64,000 nt of DNA from contig CM050450.1 of NCBI GenBank assembly GCA_027563935.2, positions 92,688,439 to 92,752,438 on the forward strand, written 5' to 3'. The notes beneath the pieces were generated by a model. That model ran no database searches. It worked only from the letters and a program-made list of their open reading frames with translations, and was not told where the DNA came from. Positions 1 through 8,807 of the stretch are shown piece after piece. A program made the position numbers and the translations under genes. The stretch comes from Costus lasius. Taxonomy: Eukaryota > Streptophyta > Magnoliopsida > Zingiberales > Costaceae. Position 1 is the first letter of the stretch. Each line of letters begins with the position of its first letter.

Positions 1-895
1 GTTCCCCAGTGTTTAATCTAGATATTTGTCCTTCTAAAATTTTATTGCAAGTAACTAAGGATTCTACTTGAGAAGCAAGATGACTAACAGTTTCTACAAG
101 ATCTTCGAATTTTTTTGTGTTTTGAATTTGCAATGAATAGATTTGGCTAGTTAAAAATTTTTCTAACATGTGCTCACTAACCTCTTCAGTCAAGGTTTGC
201 TGATTCTCATTCTCATTCTTACCATGTTGATGACAATATGAAATTCCTTCATCTGGAGCCCATTGGCTCTGATTCAAGGACATCTCCTCAAACAACTTGA
301 AAGCATCATCAATTGTTCTACTCATCAAGGCTCCCCCTGCAGCAGCATCAACAATGAGGTGAGTGTGATTAATAAAACCATAATAAAAAGTTTCAATTAA
401 GACCCGTCGCTCCAAGCCATGGTGAGGACACTTCCTTTGCAATTCATTGTATCGTTCCCATGCTTCACTAAGAGATTCTCCTTCTTTCTGTTGGAAGTTC
501 ATGATTTGATTTCTCAATTGGAAAGTCTTGCTTGGTGGAAAATATCTCGTCAGAAAAGCTTTTGATAATTGATCCCATGTTGTGAAAGTATTGGGTTGAC
601 GAGAATGCAACCAAGTTCGTGCTTGATCCCTGAGAGAAAAAGGGAAGAATATTAGTTTTAGTGCATCATCAGAAATTCCATGAATTCTTATGGTATCACA
701 ATATTCAAGAAAGGTATATAAATGTGAATAAGGATCTTCAATTGATGATCCTTCGAACTGATTCTGCTGGATCATAGTCACGAAGGCAGAATTAATTTCA
801 AAGTTGGAGGCCTCAATTCTAGGTCTAGCAATGCTGAAGTGTATCCCCTAAGGATTAGGGGCAGCATAGTCCCTTAGTGATCTTTGATCAGCCAT
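1..895 (-). pseudogene. Athila-like gypsy gag (element A), partial
   Basis: This is the capsid/nucleocapsid (gag) region of a Ty3/gypsy element read on the minus strand, from an ATG at 895 and running off the left edge of the window. The translation begins MADQRSLRDYAAPNP and continues with the gag signature also found in element C of this window (for example LRNQI, ESLSEAWERYNELQRKCPHHG, VDAAAGGALMS). Gag would assemble the virus-like particle in the cytoplasm. One in-frame TAG at 850-848 follows the NP motif near residue 15; the rest to position 1 reads without an obvious stop. The 5' LTR lies just to the right, as expected for a minus-strand element. The family call rests on similarity to Athila gag; the lineage name is inference. 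Confidence 0.8.
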
Positions 896-1134
896 TAGAA
901 ATTAATGTCTTGTGCACACTAGAGCAAACTGATCAAATGATGTAAGTAAACAGAAAAGAATAAAAAGATAAAACATAAATGAAACCTAGTCTAGCAATAC
1001 TCTCAATGTCTCTAATATCGACAAAAACTAAGGTCCCCGGCAATGGCGGCAAAAACTTGATGTACCGTAAGGTAACACTACAAGTATGACACGCGTGTAC
1101 CTTGGACTAATCCTTGGTAATGGAGGCAAAAACT
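896..1134 (-). other. Leader and primer binding site of gypsy element A
   Basis: This untranslated stretch lies between LTR and gag. A PBS-like sequence (complement of TGCCGCCATTGCCGGGGA, similar to the 3' end of Asp tRNA) lies at 1034-1051. A second, degraded version lies at 1111-1127, immediately next to the LTR end. The two copies are about 77 bp apart and both follow CAAGTTTTTGCC, which suggests a short tandem duplication over the PBS. Confidence 0.6.
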
Positions 1135-3073
1135 TGTTGTGATCGCGCAAGTGCACGGGTACACGAAGTAATAAAGAAAGTATCGAATCCACAGGGACCT
1201 ACGTTGTCAAGTACTAAATAATTGATTTTTCGCTATCTAGGCAAACAAATGAAAGTTAAGCAAATATTGCAAACACACAAAAGAAAACTGTCAAAGAGAA
1301 AGCTGGGACTAGGGTTTCGTTCACTTAACTCTTATGACTAGATATGAATAAGGATTTCGTTGGTTTAATTTTATCATGACGAAGATACGATTTCCCTAAT
1401 AAAAGATTGTTTCACTCTCGTGCAAACAATCACGCAGGGATTTATCTTCGCTTTCGTGCAAGATATGTCCTAACGCTGAAGATAAGCAAATTATCAATCT
1501 ATGAACTCAAGGATCACTTTCGTGCATCTGAATTCTAGGTTGACAATCTCTAGCGGAAACTCAAGGATCACTTTCGTGCATCCAAGCCTCGACACTAGTT
1601 TTACTCATAGATCTCCAACGTTCCGATCCTCACTTTCGTGCAAGATCTCCACGTTTGACAAATAGACTCGATCTATAGAATCATGTTATAATCATGGCAG
1701 TAATTTTACTAGAATAGATCAAGTTGGATCAAACCTAAGGAAGGGTTCCTAACATGCAATTATAAGGTTCCAAATTCTCAAGCAATTGCCTTTCGGTCTC
1801 AAGCGAAAATTCTAAGAACATAATTAATAACATGAATTTAAAGAGAGTCTAAGCACAATTATCACATGAGCAAAATCATCATGCTAAGATTAAACTCAAC
1901 GAAATAAGGAAAAAAAATCATCTAGTCATTGGAAGTTAAGTAAATTACTCCCCCATGTCCCAAAAGTAGTCTAAGCTATCATCATGAGGGAATTACAACA
2001 AGTCATAGCTTCAGAGGATCGAAAATCAAAAGAAAAGAGAAGTTTAGAAAATACAGCACAGCTATGAAATTCTTCACAGCCGTAATTTGCAAAGGATCGT
2101 CGGTGAACAGTGCTCGCGACTCCTCTTTCTTTGATTTCTCTTCTGATCGATCTCCTTTTGGTCTGAAATTTCTGTTGTGTTGTCTCCTCCCTCTGACGAA
2201 GCTTCAATATGAAAATCACGGCCGAAGATCATCTGTATCGAGCGTGACGGTCAAACCCTCGGCAGCGGCGTGGATCCAGATTTGTCCCTCGACGGTGCAT
2301 AAAATTTAGGGCTTTTTGTCTCTCTGTAATCCTCTCGTGAAAAGCTCCCTTCTTTCTTCTTACGACATCGAATATAAACTTTTGGATCGTCTGCAATCAT
2401 CTCTACAAGAATCGGGTTTGAACATTGACCTGAGCGTCGCATTCAAAACCGAAATTACGGCAGTGTAATATTTTACGGCATTGCCGTAAAATTCCTCGAG
2501 TCTTCTGTGCTGATTCATTTGGGCATTTTGGCACCGTAATCTGGACGGTAGTGTCATAAAATTGGCTGATCTTTCTGTTCGCGGACGGTTGGAAAATACG
2601 CCCCGTGTAGTTTCTTACGGTAGTGCCGTAATATCGGGCGAAGTTTCTGTTCTGAAATGCTTCGAATTACGGTACCATAATATTCTTTACGGCGGGTGCC
2701 GTAAAATCCGAAGATCTTTCTGTTCGGAAACTTCACAAAATACGGCAGTGCTCGGATTTTACGGTACCATTTGAAATTACGGTACCGTAAAATGGATTAC
2801 GGCACTGCCGTAATTTGCAAACTTGCTCCGTTTTGCATGAAATTTCTTGGGTGATATCCTCTTGATGATGGTAATCCTTCTATGTATTTGATTTTGCTTG
2901 AAAACACCTAAAAATAGTGCCTTTTTACCTGAAAACCATGAAAAACCAAAATAGAAGTAGACTTTGCAATATTCAATGAATTTATCATAAAAACAAATAA
3001 AAGATATTCAATTTAGTATGAAAAGATATCAAAAAATGATACAAAATATACTATATATTTTGGTGTCATCACA
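1135..3073 (-). repeat. 5' LTR of gypsy element A (Athila-like)
   Basis: Read on the minus strand the LTR starts TGTGATGACACCAAAA (right end, 3073) and ends ATCACAACA (1135). Both ends match the plus-strand LTR at 29678-31549. It holds an array of TTACGG...CCGTAA palindromes at about 2454-2816 and several copies of a CACTTTCGTGCA motif between about 1410 and 1650. The left boundary is less certain because the PBS region is duplicated. The LTR interrupts the protease of element B, which resumes at 3074. Confidence 0.8.
2454..2816. repeat. TTACGG/CCGTAA palindrome array in LTR A
   Basis: Roughly ten near-palindromic units related to TTACGGCACTGCCGTAA and TTACGGTACCGTAA are separated by short and about 40-bp spacers. 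Clear examples are near 2481 (TTACGGCATTGCCGTAA), 2614, 2777 (TTACGGTACCGTAA) and 2796 (TTACGGCACTGCCGTAA). The same array type occurs in LTR C and in the 3' part of element C. No function is known to me. Confidence 0.75.
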
Positions 3074-3268
3074 CAACAAGAGGAAGTTGGAAGAGCATGG
3101 CACGGATGCACTTACTAAGGAGTGTGGCACCATAATCCAAAACAAATAATTGCCAAAGCTCAACGACTTAGGGAGTTTTCATTCCTTGTTTAATTGGAAA
3201 TATGTCTTTTGACCATACTTTATGTGATATAGGGGCAAGTGTCAGCTTAATGCCGCTATCTATCAGTG
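3074..3268 (+). pseudogene. Gypsy element B, protease fragment 1
   Basis: This is a degraded piece of the Athila-like gag-protease junction. In plus-strand frames it gives NKRKLEEHGT, then an IIQNK stretch ending in a stop, then LCDIGASVSLMPL. The last holds the aspartic-protease core D-(I)-G-A-S. The aligned part of element C (43600-43800) is the intact counterpart, which shows at least one frameshift here. The fragment is bounded on the left by LTR A and on the right by unclassified sequence E. B resumes at about 14855, with roughly 55 codons of the alignment not seen between the pieces. Confidence 0.75.
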
Positions 3269-5325
3269 ATGTAGGAGCATAATTAAGATTTAATCATGTG
3301 TTTTGTTTTGTTGCAATTAGGATTAGTTTAGATTTTATTTCCTTTGAGCATTTTAAATTCCTAGTTAATGTATTAGGTTGCATTTAGTTTACATTTGTAT
3401 GGCACTTTAAAATTCCCCTTGTTTAGTAGGATTAGCTAAGTCGAAGTCAACCATTAGCCCTTGCCACATCAGCAAGGCAAGTCAGCATGCAACACTACCA
3501 TACAACACCAAGCTTCCAAGGACAAGTCAAGCTTCAGTCAACATCCAATTTCAATCTTCAGCAATCCTCATATGCCAATCAACTCCAACATGCAGCATGC
3601 ACATATAGCCACACCAATCAAATACCACTTGGCTAAAAATTCATCCCCTCACTACAACCAATTGAATTGAAGCAAGCACCCGGAGTCAAATGCGCCAGTC
3701 AATCTCCAGCATGCGCAAGAAAAATCTGCATACAAATCTCAGCCGATCACCGCCAGCCAATCAGCTCCAATATTATCTTGCATGCGCTGCAACTTCAGCC
3801 GATTTATCTCCACCAAGCCCCATGCACCTGCAACATCCAGCCTGCAGCAAAGCTCAAATTGCTTCGTTCACAAGTAAAGAGGAGCCCAAGAGTCTAATTC
3901 ATCTCCTCCATCCATGTTGAAAGGAGGATTAATAGCCATCAGATATTTTGAGAGACTATGTTAACGGTGAGGGTGAAAAGGCTTTAAAATCTATTGTAAT
4001 CTTCATATTTGGATAAGTTGCTAAGAATATTTTTGGAAAATACCTTTGGGTTGTTTGTCGTCCTCCTTGGGAGGTTAGGTTTAGGGTTATGTAGTTCTCC
4101 TCTTCCCCCTTAGCTTGCTAAGCTAAGGGTTTCTCTTCTCTTCTTCCTCTCCTCTTCTCTTCTTCTTCTCTTCTCTAGCAATCCTAAACTTCCGTTCTGC
4201 GTCAATCAGCAAGAAGCTGGACATTGGAGATTTGTAGCCCACGACCATCTCTCTATAGCTAGTCAACCGCTCAGTTCACCATCCTGTAGGTATCCTCGAG
4301 GATGTACCCATAAAGGTCAGTTAATTTTTCATATTGTAGACTTTGTAGTCCTTGAGATGGAGGGAGACTGGTGTAGTGCCAAGCTACAAGGTGGGGGAAA
4401 ACTCCTAAGCCGACTCTGGGAGAACATACAAACGGTTCGAAAACTCGTGATCAAACACGCAAAAAATGCGATCAAATATGTATGTGAGCAATGGACAATA
4501 ACATAGAGAACCAAGGCATATAACTACGAAATTTCACTCAACTGAAACAAACTACTAGCCATATAGAAGTGCGGCTACAACTTCTTGCAATGACTATAAT
4601 CGGTAGAGGTATCGGGACGGAGCCAAGGATTGCACACCTTGCTCCTACTCAAACCTCTTCGCTATGAGTTACAAGCCTCCTTGCAGCTACCTCCTGTAGG
4701 ATGTTCTTGTGAACTACCTAGCTACTAGGTTTTAGCTCCCTTTTATAAGTTAAGGGAGGGTAAACTCACGACTCACATGAGGGGTGGTTACAACTAATAT
4801 GCTAACAACTATGCTGTAAAAGTTGAAAAGATGGTACACTTTGATTGAAAATATTATAATAACTAATGTGTGTAGAGGAAGCTTCAGGTCGAGTTAATAT
4901 GAGTCGTCCATTTGATCTTTGACAATATCTCATGATCCTAATGCCTTATCTGAGATCTGAGGGTGTGGATGGATAGATTTGATCCGACTTAGTGGGGATG
5001 GACACCTGGATTATCCTAAAACTCTTTTGATCGGGGCAGATCTAGTAGAAACAATATTAGCCGTCGATTGGTGTAGCTGTGAATCTGGCCGTTGAAGAGC
5101 GGACTTAGAGCTATCAGCCATTGGATCAATGAACACTGCTCGTCTTGTTTGCTCGCATGTGTTCGGTGGCGATTAGGGGTGGCCTCCGGTCGTCATTGGC
5201 ACTCAATCGCTGGATCCACTTCAGCTAGCGGCACGGGAGGTGGCGACTGGTGGACGGCAAGCGTCCGCTGTCGGAGGGTGGTCCACTAGGCAGAGAAATG
5301 ATGACCGGATCTAGCAACCAGAGAA
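3269..5325. other. Unclassified insertion E, left arm
   Basis: This non-coding sequence separates two protease fragments of element B, so it is probably an insertion. It begins TGTAGGAGC, a plausible LTR start. It contains a pyrimidine-rich run at about 4100-4190 (CTCTTC repeats) and a minus-strand TATA-like sequence TTATAAAAGGGAGC near 4735-4750. No coding domain was recognised; the short open frames have random-looking composition. It could be an LTR plus leader of an unrecognised element, or more than one fragment. The TSD could not be identified. Confidence 0.35.
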
Positions 5326-5330
5326 GTTTT
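5326..5330. repeat. Target site duplication GTTTT, copia-1 left
   Basis: GTTTT directly precedes the LTR start and is repeated at 14418-14422 directly after the 3' LTR. This is the 5-bp duplication expected from copia integrase. Confidence 0.95.
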
Positions 5331-5405
5331 TGTTGGGGTATGCCCTTAAGGCTAATGTTTGAGGCCTTGGGATTGTATCAGTATCATGTAATAAACTCTT
5401 ATGTT

Positions 5406-5413
5406 TATAAAGG
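5406..5413 (+). promoter_or_regulatory. TATA-like box in copia LTR
   Basis: TATAAAGG lies about 75 bp inside the LTR and is kept in the other copies of this family. If used, U3 would be very short and R-U5 long. Other AT-rich positions (for example near 6570) are possible, so the transcription start is not fixed by the sequence. Confidence 0.35.
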
Positions 5414-6116
5414 CATGGTTGTTATTCAGTTTGTTACATTATCTGCTGCAATAAGTGTACTTCTGAATAATGTCTCAAAGCTGTTCAGCTAGGCTGACAT
5501 GCTATATGTCCTTAGTCGAGATATCTTGGTGAACATGAGACAGCCTTGATATGATTGAGACTAATATGTGCTCTAATCTTATAGGATGCTTCGAGCATGG
5601 AATAAGATGTAGACTCATGGGTACATTGGATGTACTGGACAGACCCTACTAGGATATTCAATTGTTTGTCACAATGTGAATAATCCTTGTTTGCAACAAG
5701 TGGCACATGTCCTCTGACTTGAGATCACTTGTGTTTCTAAATGATGATTGTCATTGTTTTGAGGTAGTTCAATATCATTTGAAACATAATGGTTATAGAC
5801 TATCTTGGATAATGATCATGAGTCAGGTTAGGGCACTAGTGATAGATACAGGATTGCCGTCTCCTTGTTTGAGGAGTGTGATGTTCTAAAGGGGCCCCCC
5901 TGAATGAGATGATTGAGAATAGTGTATGGCCATACCCTGATGACTATGTTCATCTGATCTAATCATGCTCATCATATTGGAGCTACAGGCTTGACATGCT
6001 TGTCCAATAAGAACATCCAGTGGCAAAGGAAACATGTATGCCTAGTGAAGTGGATTCACACTTGTGCTGTGGTTTGGGTGTAGTCTTGGAAGACTCTTTC
6101 CTTTATATCGGGAGAC

Positions 6117-6166
6117 AGTGATGTGTTGCTAGATACCCCTCACTGATCGTGATAACGAAAGTTATC
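6117..6166 (+). promoter_or_regulatory. Conserved LTR block with GNRA-loop hairpin
   Basis: The segment AGTGA at 6117-6121, an 18-nt stretch containing TTGCTAGATACCCC, and TCACT at 6140-6144 can pair as a 5-bp stem. It is followed by a hairpin GATAAC-GAAA-GTTATC at 6151-6166. The equivalents are 13499-13548, 15959-16008, 48177 onward, 55596 onward and 63015 onward. In copia-4 and the solo LTR the loop is GTAA instead of GAAA, still of GNRA form. The AGTGA...TCACT part is also kept in divergent copia-3 LTRs (near 34412 and 40387). Its role is unknown; a promoter, RNA-processing or packaging signal is possible. Confidence 0.5.
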
Positions 6167-7037
6167 GTTACCGACATTTAAAGGAAACCCTCAGGGTCGC
6201 ACAATTTGATGATATGGCTTACTTAAGTCAGATCGTGTGGACTGAATTGTTTGGGTTCAATTTGTAGGGATTTGATCTCTGATTATAAGTGAGATCTGGT
6301 CTGATCATGTTTGATTGATTAGGGCTTGAGATCGGTAAGCTTCGATCGAGAGATTTGATGCTAGATCGGTGAGATCAAGAGCATCAAGAGATCAACGGTT
6401 AGATCTTGAACCATTTGGTTCAATAAGATCTAGACCATGGCTTGGGCTGGTTTGATTTGGTTAGTGAACCAAATTCAATTGGAACGGTTTGGCATGAACC
6501 GGTTCACATGGGTGAACGCTTGGTTCAATGCTAGTAGGCGTTTTGTTTGGTTTGTGGGCGCATGGCTTTATATCTTCTATTTATGGAATGTCATTATGTG
6601 CCACTCTCCAAAACGCCACATAACGCCTCAACGTTTACCTCTTCTCGTGTGAACGCTTCCATTTGGTGTGGAAAAGCTTTTGACGAGAAGGAGTGGTGGA
6701 CGAAGGTGTGGAGCTCTCGGCCAAGCTTGATCTCTCATCATCCTCACGCGACAAGGACCCTTTGAAGCGCTTTGCTAGCACAAAGGATTCAAAGGAGCAA
6801 GCCATCTTCATTTGTTGTGTGCGTCACCTTTGGAGAAGGAGCACTTGCGTCTTTGCTTCCAAGGCACCATCCATTCGATGGCATTGGTATGATCTCCTTC
6901 TTGATCTAATCAATCTATCAAAGTTGATCATATGAGCATATAAGCGATTGTGTTGTTGAAACCCTAGCAAAATTGCATGCGCCCCCTAAATTAGGGTTTC
7001 ATCTGCTTGCGCTCCCCCTTGAAGGGGACTCTTCAAT

Positions 7038-7049
7038 TGGTATCAGAGC
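7038..7049 (+). promoter_or_regulatory. Primer binding site, copia-1
   Basis: TGGTATCAGAGC is complementary to the 3' end of plant initiator-Met tRNA and lies 2 nt after the 5' LTR. This is where minus-strand cDNA synthesis would start. Confidence 0.93.
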
Positions 7050-7786
7050 TAGGATCTTATATGGTTCATATGATTGCTATGTATGTTATGTGATCCTTGT
7101 ATGCTTAGATCTTCCTTACATGCGAGATTTACATGTAAATTTTATACATGCCGAAACTTGTATGTTTCCTTGGCGCATGTATGTTGGTTGCGCTTCTATT
7201 ATGTTGTTGTAGTTGGTTTTCTAAAAACCCTAAATGACATGCGCGACTTTCACTAGATCTAAGCCGCACCTACAATAAACCCTTAGACGGGTTGATGGGG
7301 TTGAAAGCATCATCTAGTATAGATCAAATTAGTCTGATCAGACCATCTGACAGCCTAGATGGATCGACCAGATGGCACCTGTGCGCAAGCACGAGGTGGC
7401 TATAGGTCGATTGCATCACAGGCGTGTAGCGAGGTCTGGTTGAGACAACCAGTGAACACACATGAGTTAGGCCCGGGGTCACACCCGCTTGCCAGAACTC
7501 ATGTTGGCTGTTCAGCCCTTGGCGCATGCATGGTTGACCATTAGGTCAACTCGAGTCAGTTAGGACTTGGTGCATGCAAGGGCATGGATCTAACTAGATT
7601 GATGAGTGGATCCCTATCAATGGACCGTTGTAAGGTTGTAGGGCACATAAGAAAATTAAAATTGATGCCAATGGGTTTTCGAAATTTTATTTTCTTTGTA
7701 ATGGATCACATGATTGATTGAATGATGCCATGATGCTTGTTTATTTAATCTTATGTGGGTTGCCCTTTTAATGTGTGCTGTGCTGG

Positions 7787-7873
7787 GGCCTGCGAGCCTG
7801 GTAAATTATTATATTTTGTGATCTGCGAATCACATTTTTAATTAATTTATTGTATAATTGACCTGCGAGTCAA
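7787..7873 (+). ncRNA. Three mini-hairpins with shared CTGCGA loop
   Basis: Three stem-loops follow one another. GGC-CTGCGA-GCC lies at 7787-7798, TGTGAT-CTGCGA-ATCACA at 7817-7834 and TTGAC-CTGCGA-GTCAA at 7858-7873. The loops are identical but the stems differ. The same trio, as reverse complement, is present at 21620-21712, 53840-53932 and 61259-61351. This is a cis structure within the leader RNA, not an independent gene. A role in genome packaging, dimerisation or translation is inference. Confidence 0.5.
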
Positions 7874-8266
7874 ACTTGTCTAGATAGATTAAAATGTATT
7901 TTAATTAGACAAGAGCACAAAAGCACACATCGCAGAGGTGCATTCAGCTGGTGGGCGCACCTGAGCTGCATTGAGCGCTAGGGCCCTGGGTTGGACCAGA
8001 TGAGATGCAAAAGACCCAACAAGAGCAAGTGAAGACTTAAGTTGATTTAAGGTCTTACTTAGGCTCTATGGGCTTTTACCACATAAGATCAGCATGCTTT
8101 CTACTTATTGCTTATACTTAGAATTGCATGTTTAGTTATCTTCTGCTATCACCATAGGGTTTGCATGATAGGTAAGAAGATAAAAGACCGTTAAAATCCA
8201 ACGCTAAAATATCAAGCTCGATAGCCTTCTGACGCGAAACCTCACTGTTCTGACTATCGTTGGAGC

Positions 8267-8504
8267 CGTGTTGTACCCACTCAGTGGGCACGTCCATCTA
8301 TCTTCAGACGGTGCGGGATTACACCTGCGTGTTACAGAGAAGGGATTTATCGCTTCTCGTTGCTCAGCATAGCACGTGGTGGTCCAGGGAGTAAGTCGGG
8401 TTAGCTTGACCATGTAGGCTACATATGTGGCGCATATGGTAGCACATGGAGGCAGCCATCTGTGGGATCAGAGACTGTGTTGTACCAACTCAGTTGGCAC
8501 AGTC
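8267..8504 (+). ncRNA. Two leader hairpins with conserved bulge and loop
   Basis: Hairpin 1 (8267-8292) has outer stem CGTG/CACG, bulge TTGTA, inner stem CCCAC/GTGGG and loop TCA. Hairpin 2 (8473-8504) has outer stem GACTGTG/CACAGTC, the same bulge TTGTA, inner stem CCAAC/GTTGG and the same loop TCA. The C-to-A change in the inner stem is matched by G-to-T on the other side. Equivalents lie at 21003-21034 and 21215-21240, 53215-53246 and 53427-53452, 60634-60665 and 60846-60871. A related CCCAC/GTGGG hairpin persists in copia-3 at 37742-37755. Confidence 0.5.
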
Positions 8505-8807
8505 TGCTGGATTGCCCAGATGAAGGGGAATCGCACGGGTTGGCGATTGGCAGGGACTGCCTACCAGAAATTAGTGCTTGTACTCTCTGTGCATCTTATC
8601 TCGCCTGAGCGGGACGCGGAGACCAAGTATGAAATCTGGATCCCATCTCACTAAAAGAGTTCTACTCTTTCGGGCTGTTTTGCTGGATTTTTTCAGCCAG
8701 ATAAAATAGTGAGAAAAAGAATCATTCTTAAGTCCTGATTGATTCTTAACATTGATACTGACCTTGCTGTTCTTGCATTGTTGTAGATTCCTGCAGCAAC
8801 GAACACC

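Larger units (their letters stand above)
5331..7035 (+). repeat. 5' LTR of copia-1
   Basis: The LTR starts TGTTGGGGTATGCCC and ends GGGGACTCTTCA, giving TG...CA termini. It is the same length as the 3' LTR (1705 bp) with about four substitutions seen (for example TTTGAGG/TTTAAGG, GATCGG/GATCAG). Internal landmarks are TATAAAGG at 5406-5413, a conserved structured block at 6117-6166 and a terminal palindrome CCCCTTGAAGGGG at 7015-7027. Confidence 0.96.
7036..8807 (+). other. Untranslated leader of copia-1
   Basis: This is about 1.77 kb with no convincing coding frame. It contains two hairpin families described separately (7787-7873 and 8267-8504). An intron-acceptor-like TTGTTGTAG lies just before the gag ATG (about 8785), and a second CAG lies at about 8794, so a spliced leader is possible but unproven. 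The corresponding leaders are 20702-22573, 52915-54707 and 60334-62126. Confidence 0.7.

Noticed and set aside
2454..2816. CRISPR-like repeat-spacer pattern of the palindrome arrays
   Set aside because: Repeats are degenerate, palindromic and lie in plant retrotransposon LTRs. There are no cas genes, and spacers resemble each other.
3461..3920. Possible host gene exons (Cys/His/Pro-rich frames)
   Set aside because: Overlapping frames without splice structure or recognisable domain, in sequence that interrupts a retrotransposon.
5707..5889. Small open frame (60-69 codons, SSDLRSLVFLNDD...) present in most copia LTRs
   Set aside because: It is broken by indels in the solo LTR and has different starts in different copies. 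It has no known domain and is best explained by LTR sequence identity.
6437..6935. Cluster of overlapping short frames in the LTR end
   Set aside because: They overlap in several frames, are absent or changed in the other subfamilies, and show no conserved protein sequence.
7041..7050. tRNA gene suggested by TGGTATCAGAGC
   Set aside because: Only the 12-nt primer complement is present, adjacent to an LTR. No cloverleaf can be formed.
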